Source of the DNA: 1162T-S-0a-05 sp050299435
Lineage (GTDB): Bacteria > Pseudomonadota > Gammaproteobacteria > Pseudomonadales > Cellvibrionaceae
Length of the DNA: 64,000 bases
Assembly (NCBI GenBank): GCA_050299435.1
Contig: JBNKVX010000005.1
Coordinates: forward strand, 1 to 64,000
Direction of reading: 5' to 3'
Below are positions 26,005 through 34,932 of the stretch, piece by piece. Numbering within the stretch: position 1 is the first letter of the stretch; the number at the start of each line of letters is the position of its first letter. The notes below the pieces were generated by a model, which saw only the letters and a list, made by a program, of their open reading frames with translations, was not told where the DNA came from and ran no database searches. The position numbers were made by a program, and so were the translations under genes.

Positions 26005-27042
26005 TCAACACTGACTGAATTCAGCCAATTCCTTAAGTTTTTCCGCTGCCAAGCCCGTTGCCAAAGCATCTTCGGCCATTGTCATTGCATCCTCAATTCT
26101 GGCGGCGAGCCCAGCAACGTAAATTGCAGCGCCGGCGTTCAAGGCAATGATTTTCCTGGCTTTTTCAGCAATTTCAGCAATCGCGCCATTTTCGTTTGCA
26201 AAGGCTGCACGAATAAGAGCGAGAGATTCCTCGGCTGTCTGTACGCTCAAACCCTCTAAATTTTCTGCCGCCAAACCAAAGTCTGCTGGATTGAGAGAAT
26301 ATTCGGTCACTTTGCCATTTTTGAGTTCAGCTACATGATTATTTGCAGCAATGCTTAATTCATCCAAGCCGTCATCAGAATGCACTACCAGCACATGCTC
26401 ACTGCCTAAACGACCCAATGCTTCCGCCATAGGTTTACACAGTGCCGGGTTAAACACACCAATCACCTGCCGACGTACGCCAGCTGGATTAGTCATCGGG
26501 CCTAACATATTAAAAATGGTGCGCAAGGCCAGCTCCTTTCGCGGGCCAATCGCATGCTTCATTGCACCGTGATGCGCTGGCGCAAACATAAAACCCACAC
26601 CCAGTGACTCAATCGCACTGGCTACACGCTCGGGAGATAACTGTAAATTTACGCCAGCCGCTTCAAGCACATCTGCACTTCCCGTCGAACTGGAAACTGA
26701 ACGATTTCCGTGCTTGGCCACATGCCCGCCAGCTGCAGCAACCACGAAGGCAGCTGCAGTAGATACGTTAAACAAGTTTGCCCCATCTCCCCCCGTTCCA
26801 CAGGTATCAACAAGGTTTTCAGCGGCGACTTCGACCTTGGTGGATAGTTCTCGCATCACACTGGCCGCAGCGGTTATTTCATCGAGACTCTCGCTTTTCA
26901 TTCGCAGGGCCACCAGAAAGCCCCCTATTTGAGCTGGCGTGCATTCACCCGTCATAATTTCGCGCATAACGGACTGCATCTCTTCAAATTCGAGATCCTT
27001 TCCTTCCACAACCCTGGCCAAGGCTTGTTTAATATTCATCAT
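26005..27042 (-). CDS. trpD: Anthranilate phosphoribosyltransferase
   Basis: Transfers phosphoribose from PRPP to anthranilate. The PRPP-binding motifs VDTCGTGGDGANLFNVST and KHGNRSVSSSTGSADVLEA are intact, as are FMFAPAHHGAMKHAIGPRKEL and GPMTNPAG. 345 residues, normal. 15 bases downstream of trpG in the same operon. Confidence 0.98.
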   Translation of the reverse strand: MMNIKQALARVVEGKDLEFEEMQSVMREIMTGECTPAQIGGFLVALRMKSESLDEITAAASVMRELSTKVEVAAENLVDTCGTGGDGANLFNVSTAAAFVVAAAGGHVAKHGNRSVSSSTGSADVLEAAGVNLQLSPERVASAIESLGVGFMFAPAHHGAMKHAIGPRKELALRTIFNMLGPMTNPAGVRRQVIGVFNPALCKPMAEALGRLGSEHVLVVHSDDGLDELSIAANNHVAELKNGKVTEYSLNPADFGLAAENLEGLSVQTAEESLALIRAAFANENGAIAEIAEKARKIIALNAGAAIYVAGLAARIEDAMTMAEDALATGLAAEKLKELAEFSQC

Positions 27043-27057
27043 CGCTTGTCCTGATTA

Positions 27058-27639
27058 TTATTTTTGGTTCAGAAAATTTTGTAAAAGTGCGTGCCCACAT
27101 TCCGTCAAAATCGATTCAGGATGAAATTGTACTCCGTGAATATTCTTGTGCTTGTGCTTCACGCCCATGATCTCATCTACACTGCCGTCCTCATTTTGGG
27201 TCCAGGCAGTAATCTCCAATTCTTCAGGCAGACTCCCCTGCTGAATCACCAATGAATGATAGCGAGTGGCAATAAAGGGGTTTTCTATGCCTGCAAATAC
27301 GCCTTTACCGGTATGATAGATTTTTGAAGTTTTTCCATGCATCACTTGTTTTGCACGGACCACCTTCGCGCCAAAAGCCTCTCCGATGGATTGATGACCC
27401 AGACAAATACCCAAGATTGGGATGCGACCACCCAAAGTGCGAATGACCTCCAAAGAAACGCCCGCATCATGCGGCGTTCCCGGCCCAGGTGAAATCACAA
27501 TACGTTCGGGCGTTGCGGCCTGAATCTTATCGACGCTCCACTCATCGTTACGAATCACATCAACGCTCGCGTTTAATTCGCTGAGATATTGCACTACGTT
27601 GTAGGTAAAAGAGTCGTAATTATCGATCATTAACAGCAT
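27058..27639 (-). CDS. trpG: Anthranilate synthase glutamine amidotransferase component
   Basis: Supplies ammonia from glutamine to TrpE. The class I amidotransferase triad is present: catalytic cysteine in GICLGHQSIGEAFG, and HxE in GVQFHPESILTE. The reading frame is open further upstream, but homologues start at MLLMIDNYDSFTYN, so I use ATG 27639. First gene of trpGDC; trpE is 7 kb away, as in Pseudomonas. It may also serve PabB. Confidence 0.97.
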   Translation of the reverse strand: MLLMIDNYDSFTYNVVQYLSELNASVDVIRNDEWSVDKIQAATPERIVISPGPGTPHDAGVSLEVIRTLGGRIPILGICLGHQSIGEAFGAKVVRAKQVMHGKTSKIYHTGKGVFAGIENPFIATRYHSLVIQQGSLPEELEITAWTQNEDGSVDEIMGVKHKHKNIHGVQFHPESILTECGHALLQNFLNQK

Positions 27640-28111
27640 GGCGTAGCAACTCACGTTTGAAAGCGGGGCATTATATGCTGACTTCCACACTTGCTTAAGC
27701 ACTTTCCGTACAAGTTCAGCACCGTCGGTTTTTTTTACGCATTTACACAAATAGGTCTATGTCACGGAAACCCACAATAATAGATGTCACCATTTTTCTA
27801 TAAATGGGGAATATAGTGGCGCCCAACCCCAGCCAACTTGTGTATATTGGTAACACCTCTTGAGATCAGTTTAGATAAGAAATTCCGCCTTTTTGTGCTC
27901 AATTACTACAATTGTCTACCTTTAGATCAATTTGGACAGTATTTGATTCAATTGAACGATCCAATACAGGCTTAAGTGTGTGGAACAGCGAATTCCTCCA
28001 CTTAACCTGCGAATTTAACCGCCAATCGGAACAATTCGTGCATGAAAAACCGCTTGAACCGTCTTGTGTCACGCAATTTACTATAAATTCTAAGATTCAG
28101 GTTAAAACGAC
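27640..28111. other. Divergent intergenic region, trpG / DUF1631 gene
   Basis: A 472-base AT-rich gap that must hold the promoters of trpGDC and of the DUF1631 gene. I see a good -10 for trpG (below) but no leader peptide or attenuator hairpin with tryptophan codons. Copies of ATGTCAC (27759-27765, 27784-27790) and a TTCAATTGAA palindrome (27947-27956) are present; they may be chance. Confidence 0.5.
27670..27698 (-). promoter_or_regulatory. Candidate trpG promoter
   Basis: On the minus strand TATAAT (27675-27670) with TTAAGC (27698-27693) 17 bases upstream, followed by a G/C-rich stretch. Transcription would start about 25 bases before the trpG start. The -10 is perfect, the -35 poor. Confidence 0.4.
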
Positions 28112-30382
28112 ATGTCACCCAAGGACAAAAAGACAGACTCAATTGAGCTGGTGCGGCCAAGTAACAAGCCCCCGCTTAATCCTCCGCGTGTCTTAAATCA
28201 TATACTGCACCAGTCCCTGGATAGCTGTTCTCAGCTTTTGGAGCACATGTTTTCAGCCACTGACGACCTTTTTTACGATCTTTCCAAGCGCGCTTCCAGC
28301 AATAACGAAGAAAACCTTTATTTTGAGTCAATGCGTGAAATCCGCATCAAGAAGCACGGCGTGATAACCCATTTTCTGCGTGGAATCTCAGAATCATTTA
28401 ATGACCTAATCCTCAACAAGGTGCCACCTAAAAACGAAAACAGCAACGATGATGATGTTCATCTGGCTATAGTCGAAGGAGATGAGCTTGAAGTTCAGCT
28501 TGCCCGGAAAAATATGGCAGACCGCACTCGTGATACCTATAAGGAAGAACTCTACGAACTGACCATACGTCTGGATCATTTGCTCCTGCAAGTTAATGTA
28601 AATGATGACTCCAATCCGCTGGACCCAACCCAAATTTCAGCTGCATTTATCGCGGCTTGTGAAGAACAACTCGCAATCAATATCAAAGCACGCCTGATTG
28701 TGTTCAAACTTTTTGAGAAACATGTATTAAAGCAACTTGGCCACATATACGCTGATGCCAATCAAGTCCTGGTTGAAGCTGGCATCTTACCCAAGGTACC
28801 TCGGAATCTGGGCTCCAAAGGTGGGCAAAGTGAATATCGCGACGACCATTCCGAAGAAGAAGCTCACAGTGAAGCTGAAAGCAAAACATCTCAGGAAGTG
28901 CCAGTTCATTTTAATCTTGACCTGAGCTCATTAACCAACCTCATGGCTTCTGCGCGCGTGGCTCAAACAGGTCTATTTTCTGCGAATGGCCAAGCCAACC
29001 CCAACGGTTACACTTACTATCTGTATTCCAGCAACCCCGGTCCAGTGATGCAGCCACCCGAGCTTTCTTCATTGTTGACCAAGACCCAGCCTTTGGTGGA
29101 CCGTCAACTCGCCAGCGTTGAGCCTCGAAATATTGTTGCCGATATTATTAATCAGTTACTTGCAAAGCGTGATCCTGAAGTTCCTCAGGCACTGGAGCAA
29201 ACTGAGGAAGACATTATTAATCTTGTTGCAATGTTTTTCGACAAGGTTCTTGAGGATGAAAATTTGCCCTTAGCAGTTCAGTCGCTGATTTGCAGATTGC
29301 AGATTCCGATATTGAAAGTGGCCTTGCACGACAAATCCTTTTTGATCAGCGAAGAGCACCCGGCACGACGCTTAATTAACACTGTGACACGTGCCGGAAT
29401 TGGTTTTGATGAATCTAAACCACTTGAACGAGACCCACTCTATCGAGTCATTGTCGATGGAGTGCAAAACATCAATCGTCAATATAAGAGCGATCTCAGT
29501 ATTTTTGTAGAAGTGCAAAATGAGATTGAAGCCTTCATCAACAATGAAAAACACAAAGCTGGCATTGTTGAAAAACGCACCACACAAACTGAAACAGGCA
29601 AATCCAAAATCAAAAGCGCCCGTATCACTTCTCAAGCGGCACTGTACGAGAAAATGAAAGAAGCTGAACTGCCCGATGAGATCAGCACCTTCCTCACCAA
29701 CACGTGGTTGCAAGTTTTAGTGATTACATTATTGAAATTTGGAAAGGGCAGCCCGCAGTGGCTTGAAATGGAACAGCTCATCTCGGATTTGATTTGGTTG
29801 TGTCAACCGAAAATAGATGACAGATCTATTGCGCGCAAAGCACGACTGCAGCCTGAAATATTGCAACGCATTGAAGCAGGCTTGGAAACCGCAATCGACA
29901 ATCCTGAAAATCGTTCCACCAAAATCAGCATCATTGAATCAACACTCACCAAATTGGATGAGGAAAATGGTGTGGAATTTGTGGAATACCGCAGCTTGAA
30001 CGATGAGCAAAAGCATGCACTTGGGAAAGAAGAGGGACGTGATAAAGCCTGGGAGGACATGACAGCGTTAGAACGTCAGCAGTCGAAATACGAAGAACTT
30101 TCAACAAAATATTACACACTTGCAAAAGATATCCCCGCCGGTACATGGCTAGAGTATTTTGATCAAGGTTCAGGCCGCCAAATCCGCTGCAAGCTGAGCG
30201 CAAAAATAGATGCAGAAACCTACCTTTTTGTGAATCGCTTTGGTTTAAAAACCATTGAAAAGACACGCAGAGAATTTGCCTATGACTTGCAGTTTGAAAA
30301 AGCCAGACCCTTAGACAGCCGCCCCTTGTTTGAGCGTCTAATGGAAAAAGTTGTGGACACACTAAAATCGCCCTCCACTTGA
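28112..30382 (+). CDS. DUF1631 family protein
   Basis: A 756-residue protein of the DUF1631 family, found in many proteobacteria and sometimes mis-labelled as a thymidine phosphorylase; function unknown. The N terminus (NHILHQSLDSCSQLLEHMFSATDDLFYDLSKRASSNNEENLYFESMREIR has the family look, residues about 30-75) is followed by long helical stretches without membrane segments or signal peptide, so it is probably cytoplasmic. The last 130 residues (GTWLEYFDQGSGRQIRCKLSA, YLFVNRFGLK) look like a PilZ-like beta domain, which would suggest c-di-GMP binding, but I do not see a full RxxxR...DxSxxG signature. It precedes prsK by 111 bases. Confidence 0.82.
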   Translation: MSPKDKKTDSIELVRPSNKPPLNPPRVLNHILHQSLDSCSQLLEHMFSATDDLFYDLSKRASSNNEENLYFESMREIRIKKHGVITHFLRGISESFNDLILNKVPPKNENSNDDDVHLAIVEGDELEVQLARKNMADRTRDTYKEELYELTIRLDHLLLQVNVNDDSNPLDPTQISAAFIAACEEQLAINIKARLIVFKLFEKHVLKQLGHIYADANQVLVEAGILPKVPRNLGSKGGQSEYRDDHSEEEAHSEAESKTSQEVPVHFNLDLSSLTNLMASARVAQTGLFSANGQANPNGYTYYLYSSNPGPVMQPPELSSLLTKTQPLVDRQLASVEPRNIVADIINQLLAKRDPEVPQALEQTEEDIINLVAMFFDKVLEDENLPLAVQSLICRLQIPILKVALHDKSFLISEEHPARRLINTVTRAGIGFDESKPLERDPLYRVIVDGVQNINRQYKSDLSIFVEVQNEIEAFINNEKHKAGIVEKRTTQTETGKSKIKSARITSQAALYEKMKEAELPDEISTFLTNTWLQVLVITLLKFGKGSPQWLEMEQLISDLIWLCQPKIDDRSIARKARLQPEILQRIEAGLETAIDNPENRSTKISIIESTLTKLDEENGVEFVEYRSLNDEQKHALGKEEGRDKAWEDMTALERQQSKYEELSTKYYTLAKDIPAGTWLEYFDQGSGRQIRCKLSAKIDAETYLFVNRFGLKTIEKTRREFAYDLQFEKARPLDSRPLFERLMEKVVDTLKSPST

Positions 30383-30493
30383 TTATGCGGCATCACAAAG
30401 ATGCTGCTTACTCCTCATATTTAGTCCCTCATTGGTCGCTTAGCACGATCACGTGATAACATCCCGCCGGAACTTATTGCAAATTCGTAGAAT

Positions 30494-32566
30494 ATGGATC
30501 TGAGCAGCCTTACACAGACGGCGTTTTTAAGCGCAACTATCTCAAGCCTCGTATTTGCGCTCACGACTTTGTATCAGTCAATCAAAAGAAATGTACACTG
30601 GTCTTTTTCAGTTGCAGCGATTTTGCAGACTCTCTGGCTGGCTGGTATCACCTGGTTCAACAGTCACCCTTTGCTCAACATCTATTCCTGGCAACTCGGT
30701 GAAGCGCTTCATTATCTAAGCTGGATTATTGCCTTATTACTCACCACCCGCCGTTATTGTAATCAGGATCTTCCACGCGCGTATATTCTGTTAATTAGTT
30801 TAATTAGTGTTTCTTGCGTCGCATTGTTTTTTGCAAATTTTGTTTTTCATATCCCTCTCGACTATGTTATTGGAATTATTTGTTGGCAAGGTATTGGCCT
30901 TTCCATATTCGGCTTACTGAGCGTTGAGCAGTTATATCGAAATATCAGCAACATACGTTTAATAAAACTTATTAGCATTAATCTCGCAATTGGCTTTGTT
31001 TTCGATGCTTGGTTATTTTCGCATAGTATTTTGTCAAATGGCATTGCCGAAAACATGTGGCAAGCGCGCGCAGCCGTTATGATGGCCACTTCGGTCTTTA
31101 TGGCTATAGGCACCATTACATTAAGTCAAAGCCCCTTACAACCGGCTAAAATTACTGTTTCACGTCCCATTGCTTTTTATACTACTTCGCTAGTTATAGT
31201 TGGTTTTCTATTTACTATCCTGGCTAGCAGTGGCTACTATATTCAACTGTATGGCGGTAGTTGGGGTACGGTGATTTACACCATTCTCGTGGTTTCCACG
31301 CTACTCATAATTGTGTTGCTCTACTCTTCTCGTTCGTTGAGAGAAAAAATAAATGTCCAAATCAATAAACATTTATTTAGTCACAAATATGATTATCGTG
31401 CAGAATGGTTAAAATTGATTGATAAACTTTCACAACCCACCTCGAAGATTAGCAGCCATGAGAGAGCAATAACAAGCCTGGCTCAACTGTTTAAATGCAG
31501 TGGAGGAGCGCTTTGGTTACGCCGCGGGAAAATTCTTGTTCCTACAAAACAAATCAATACCGACTTGGAAATATCTCAATGTATAGAGTCGGTAGATTCG
31601 GATTTTTGCCAAGTTATGGAAAACGAAGACTGGGTTTTTTATCTGGATGGCTTAAGTGGTGCGCTAGCACAGCACAACGAATTTTTGCCGGAGTGGGCCA
31701 CTCAAAATAAAAATTTTTGGCTGATACTTCCGCTGCTAAATGAAAGCACACTAATAGGTTTCATAGTGCTAAATAGACCCAAAGAAGATTCCATCCTGAA
31801 TTGGGAAGATTTAGATTTGTTAAAAACAGTAGGCAGGCAGGTTGCCTCGTATTTACAGCTTCGCGAACAAGGTGAGCAACTCACAGAAGCTCGACAATTC
31901 GATGCTTTTAATCGCTTATCTGCTTATGTGATGCATGATTTAAAAAACCTGATCGCACAGCAATCGCTAGTCGTAAAAAATGCTGAAAAACACAAAGACA
32001 ACCCGGCCTTTGTCGAAGATGCAATTAATACCATTAACAATTCAGTTAATAGAATGAATAATCTGCTGCGCAAATTGCAGCACAACGAGCCGCTAGAAGC
32101 AAAAACCCTGACACTGAAAAACATTCTTTTCTCTGCGGTCAAACAATGTCAACGCGCGCTACCTGCCCCTACTTTAAGACGAGTAGATGAACACATTCGT
32201 ATAAAAGCTGACCCCGACAGTTTAATCATGGTTTTCACGCATATTATCAGTAACGCCCAGGATGCTACCCCATCAGATGGATACGTTGATGTATCTGCAG
32301 GTATTGTAGGAAATAACGTCGTTATTTATATTGAAGACAACGGTGAAGGGATGACGGCTGAATTCATCGAAGATAAACTGTTTAAACCCTTCGAAACGAC
32401 GAAATCAGGAAAAGGAATGGGTATTGGTGTATTCCAGGCACGTGAGTATGCTCAGAGTTTAGGCGGCAATGTGCAGGTTGAAAGTTCCCCAGGAGAAGGA
32501 ACAAGCTTTATAATCTCTCTTCCAATGGTTCACATCACATCCGAAGATGTTGAACACGAACTTTAA
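30494..32566 (+). CDS. prsK: PEP-CTERM system sensor histidine kinase PrsK
   Basis: Membrane sensor kinase of the PrsK/PrsR pair that controls PEP-CTERM/exosortase genes. About eight N-terminal membrane helices (residues about 10-290), a GAF-like domain (about 315-455), then dimerisation/phosphoacceptor helix with the site histidine in YVMHDLKNLI (about H481) and a HATPase domain (IISNAQDATPSD, YIEDNGEGM, FETTKSGKGMGIGVFQ, GTSFIISLP). 690 residues matches the family. prsR follows after 11 bases. Input signal unknown. Confidence 0.94.
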   Translation: MDLSSLTQTAFLSATISSLVFALTTLYQSIKRNVHWSFSVAAILQTLWLAGITWFNSHPLLNIYSWQLGEALHYLSWIIALLLTTRRYCNQDLPRAYILLISLISVSCVALFFANFVFHIPLDYVIGIICWQGIGLSIFGLLSVEQLYRNISNIRLIKLISINLAIGFVFDAWLFSHSILSNGIAENMWQARAAVMMATSVFMAIGTITLSQSPLQPAKITVSRPIAFYTTSLVIVGFLFTILASSGYYIQLYGGSWGTVIYTILVVSTLLIIVLLYSSRSLREKINVQINKHLFSHKYDYRAEWLKLIDKLSQPTSKISSHERAITSLAQLFKCSGGALWLRRGKILVPTKQINTDLEISQCIESVDSDFCQVMENEDWVFYLDGLSGALAQHNEFLPEWATQNKNFWLILPLLNESTLIGFIVLNRPKEDSILNWEDLDLLKTVGRQVASYLQLREQGEQLTEARQFDAFNRLSAYVMHDLKNLIAQQSLVVKNAEKHKDNPAFVEDAINTINNSVNRMNNLLRKLQHNEPLEAKTLTLKNILFSAVKQCQRALPAPTLRRVDEHIRIKADPDSLIMVFTHIISNAQDATPSDGYVDVSAGIVGNNVVIYIEDNGEGMTAEFIEDKLFKPFETTKSGKGMGIGVFQAREYAQSLGGNVQVESSPGEGTSFIISLPMVHITSEDVEHEL

Positions 32567-32577
32567 AAGACCAGGAA

Positions 32578-33936
32578 ATGACAGACGAAAAACCAAAATT
32601 ATTAATCGTTGAAGATGACCTTGGTCTGCAAAGCCAACTTCGCTGGCACTTTGATCAATATGAAGTCATTGTTGCGGGTAACCGCGTAGACGCAATAGAC
32701 GCTATTCGCCTGCATGAGCCTCCGTTGGTACTGCAGGATTTGGGATTGCCGCCAGATGATGAAGGTGTGGACGAAGGCTTTCGTTGCATCCGTGAAATTT
32801 CGACTTTAGCACCCAATACAAAAATCATTGTCATGACAGGAAATGCCGATTATGAAAATGCTGTCCGCGCGGTGGCAATGGGCGCCTATGACTTTTATCA
32901 AAAGCCTGTCAATTCAGAAACGCTCGATTTAATTTTGCAGCGTGCCTTTCATATATTTGAATTAGAAGAGCAAAACCGTCGATTGCAAGAACAACAGCAA
33001 GAACCGCTTGAAGGCATCATTGCCTGCGATCCGGCAATGATGAAGATTTGTCGGACTATTGAAAAACTTGCCCCTTCCGATGTGACGTGCACACTCACTG
33101 GAGAAAGCGGAACCGGGAAAGAGGTTTTAGCGCGCGCACTTCACCAGCTAAGCACACGAAGCGCTGGTCGCATGGTGGCAATTAATTGTGCCGCCGTGCC
33201 AGAAAACCTAATGGAAAGTGAATTATTTGGTTACGAAAAAGGCGCGTTTACCGGCGCAAATAAACGTACTTTGGGCAAGGTTGAAACTGCTTCAGGCGGT
33301 ACACTTTTTCTTGATGAAATAGGTGATATGCCCCTGCCACTGCAGGCTAAGTTGCTGCGTTTTTTACAGGAACGTGTCATAGAGCGTGTAGGTGGACGTG
33401 AAGAAATACCCGTTGATGTGCGAGTAGTTTGCGCAACCAATAAAGATTTAAAAAAAATGGTGCAGGAACAAACTTTCCGTGAAGACCTTTATTACCGTAT
33501 TTGCGAAATGGAAATTTACATTCCTCCTTTGCGAGATAGACATGGTGATAAATTGCTTCTAGCCAGGCATTTCCTCAGAAAGTTCACAGAACAAAGCCCA
33601 CAAAACGTCACTGGTTTTTCGTCAGAAGCGGTTGATGCCATTGAAGCCTATGATTGGCCAGGCAACATACGTGAAATGGAAAACCGTGTAAAACGCGGTG
33701 TTGTTATGGCGGATGACAAACTTCTCTCTTCAGAAGATTTAGGCCTGGTGTCGGATGAAAGCCTCAATATTAATTTAAGACAGGTTCGTCAAAATGCTGA
33801 GAAGAATGCAATATTGCGAGCACTCGCCATTAAGGAAGGCAATATATCTGCAGCATCCAAGTTACTGGGCGTCACACGTCCAACGCTTTATGACTTGATC
33901 AAGAAATATAATATTCAGGTTGCTACAACAGAATAG
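32578..33936 (+). CDS. prsR: PEP-CTERM system response regulator PrsR (NtrC family)
   Basis: Sigma-54-dependent activator, partner of PrsK. Receiver domain with VEDD and the phosphoacceptor D54 (LVLQDLGLP), AAA+ domain with Walker A GESGTGKE (about 175-182), the sigma-54 contact loop GAFTGA (222-227), Walker B GGTLFLDEIGDMPL, and a C-terminal Fis-type helix-turn-helix (NISAASKLLGVTRPTLYDLIKKY). All parts needed for activation are intact. It should act at -24/-12 promoters; I found no convincing one in the window. Confidence 0.95.
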   Translation: MTDEKPKLLIVEDDLGLQSQLRWHFDQYEVIVAGNRVDAIDAIRLHEPPLVLQDLGLPPDDEGVDEGFRCIREISTLAPNTKIIVMTGNADYENAVRAVAMGAYDFYQKPVNSETLDLILQRAFHIFELEEQNRRLQEQQQEPLEGIIACDPAMMKICRTIEKLAPSDVTCTLTGESGTGKEVLARALHQLSTRSAGRMVAINCAAVPENLMESELFGYEKGAFTGANKRTLGKVETASGGTLFLDEIGDMPLPLQAKLLRFLQERVIERVGGREEIPVDVRVVCATNKDLKKMVQEQTFREDLYYRICEMEIYIPPLRDRHGDKLLLARHFLRKFTEQSPQNVTGFSSEAVDAIEAYDWPGNIREMENRVKRGVVMADDKLLSSEDLGLVSDESLNINLRQVRQNAEKNAILRALAIKEGNISAASKLLGVTRPTLYDLIKKYNIQVATTE

Positions 33937-33959
33937 TAAATTTAGGCATGATGCCCTGT

Positions 33960-34688
33960 TTACATGTGGTTAAAGATCATACCGGCTAAACGTTTTTCAC
34001 CAATGGCATCAATGCAGAATTGCACCTGCGATTCAGTGACCTTCCCATAGGGAACAACCAACACAACCATATCGCACATGCTCGCCAAAATTCGAATATC
34101 AGCCGAGTACTCTCCCACAGCAGGCGAATCAATAAGAATATAACGATCGGGATAACGCGCTTTTAACTCTTGCAAAAAAGTATGCATACGCTTGGACGCA
34201 AGGCGTTCGGTTGCGCCTTCGCGATTACCACCTACTGGCACAACACGCACACGAGGAATACCCGACGCATAGACTATCGACTCGACACCCATTGTTGGGG
34301 CATCCAGATAGTCTGTAAGCCCAGCATCCGTATCCGTCACAATTAAAGAATCTGCTGCCGGCGCATAGTAATTGCAGTCTACCAGGAGCGAAGTTCGCGT
34401 TTTATCCAAGGCAATCGCGGCAGCTAAATTGTTGACTACATAAGTACAACCACCGTTGGGGACAACTGAAGTCACCATGCACACGAAATTTTTGCTGCTG
34501 GATTTAGAATACAAACGCGTTCGAAGATCACGGAATACTTTCAAACGCTGATCATTGGAAACACTCTGATAAAGTATTTTCATGTGATCCAATTCAGCCC
34601 GGCTGAATCGATGGATCTCAGACATCTTATCGATGCGTGCATCTGAGGACGCAATGGCATCTTTTAGATTGGTTACTTTTTTCTCCAA
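33960..34688 (-). CDS. Polysaccharide tyrosine-kinase-like ATPase with degenerate Walker A
   Basis: A 242-residue protein of the CpsD/BY-kinase (MinD-like) fold, probably the cytoplasmic partner of the Wzz-like protein. The P-loop reads TSVVPNGGCT (residues 73-82) where active kinases have a lysine, so nucleotide hydrolysis or kinase activity is doubtful. The A-prime segment LLVDCN (101-106) and Walker B ILIDSP (184-189) are present. There is no tyrosine-rich C-terminal tail. Start: TTG at 34688, with AAGGGG seven bases upstream; the first internal ATG would remove 21 residues. It is convergent with prsR (23 bases between stops). Confidence 0.8.
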   Translation of the reverse strand: MEKKVTNLKDAIASSDARIDKMSEIHRFSRAELDHMKILYQSVSNDQRLKVFRDLRTRLYSKSSSKNFVCMVTSVVPNGGCTYVVNNLAAAIALDKTRTSLLVDCNYYAPAADSLIVTDTDAGLTDYLDAPTMGVESIVYASGIPRVRVVPVGGNREGATERLASKRMHTFLQELKARYPDRYILIDSPAVGEYSADIRILASMCDMVVLVVPYGKVTESQVQFCIDAIGEKRLAGMIFNHM

Positions 34689-34932
34689 GGTCTTTCCCCT
34701 TAAATTCCCTTAACTTTTACCTGCTTACTACACATCGTAATTGTCACTAACGGACAATCATAATCTGCCATAACATCGTGATTATTTTGTCCTGGTATGC
34801 TTACATTCCATGTAAATACAATGCCTTAGCTTGAGCTTGGGTTAATAGTAGCAAATCGCCGAAGTCCTAGAAAACGTATTATGCACTGAGAGTATTAAAT
34901 TTAGGATCAAGGGCATTCTTTTGCGACAAAGC

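Noticed and set aside
27640..28111. Tryptophan attenuator before trpG
   Set aside because: No leader peptide with tandem Trp codons and no competing hairpins were visible.
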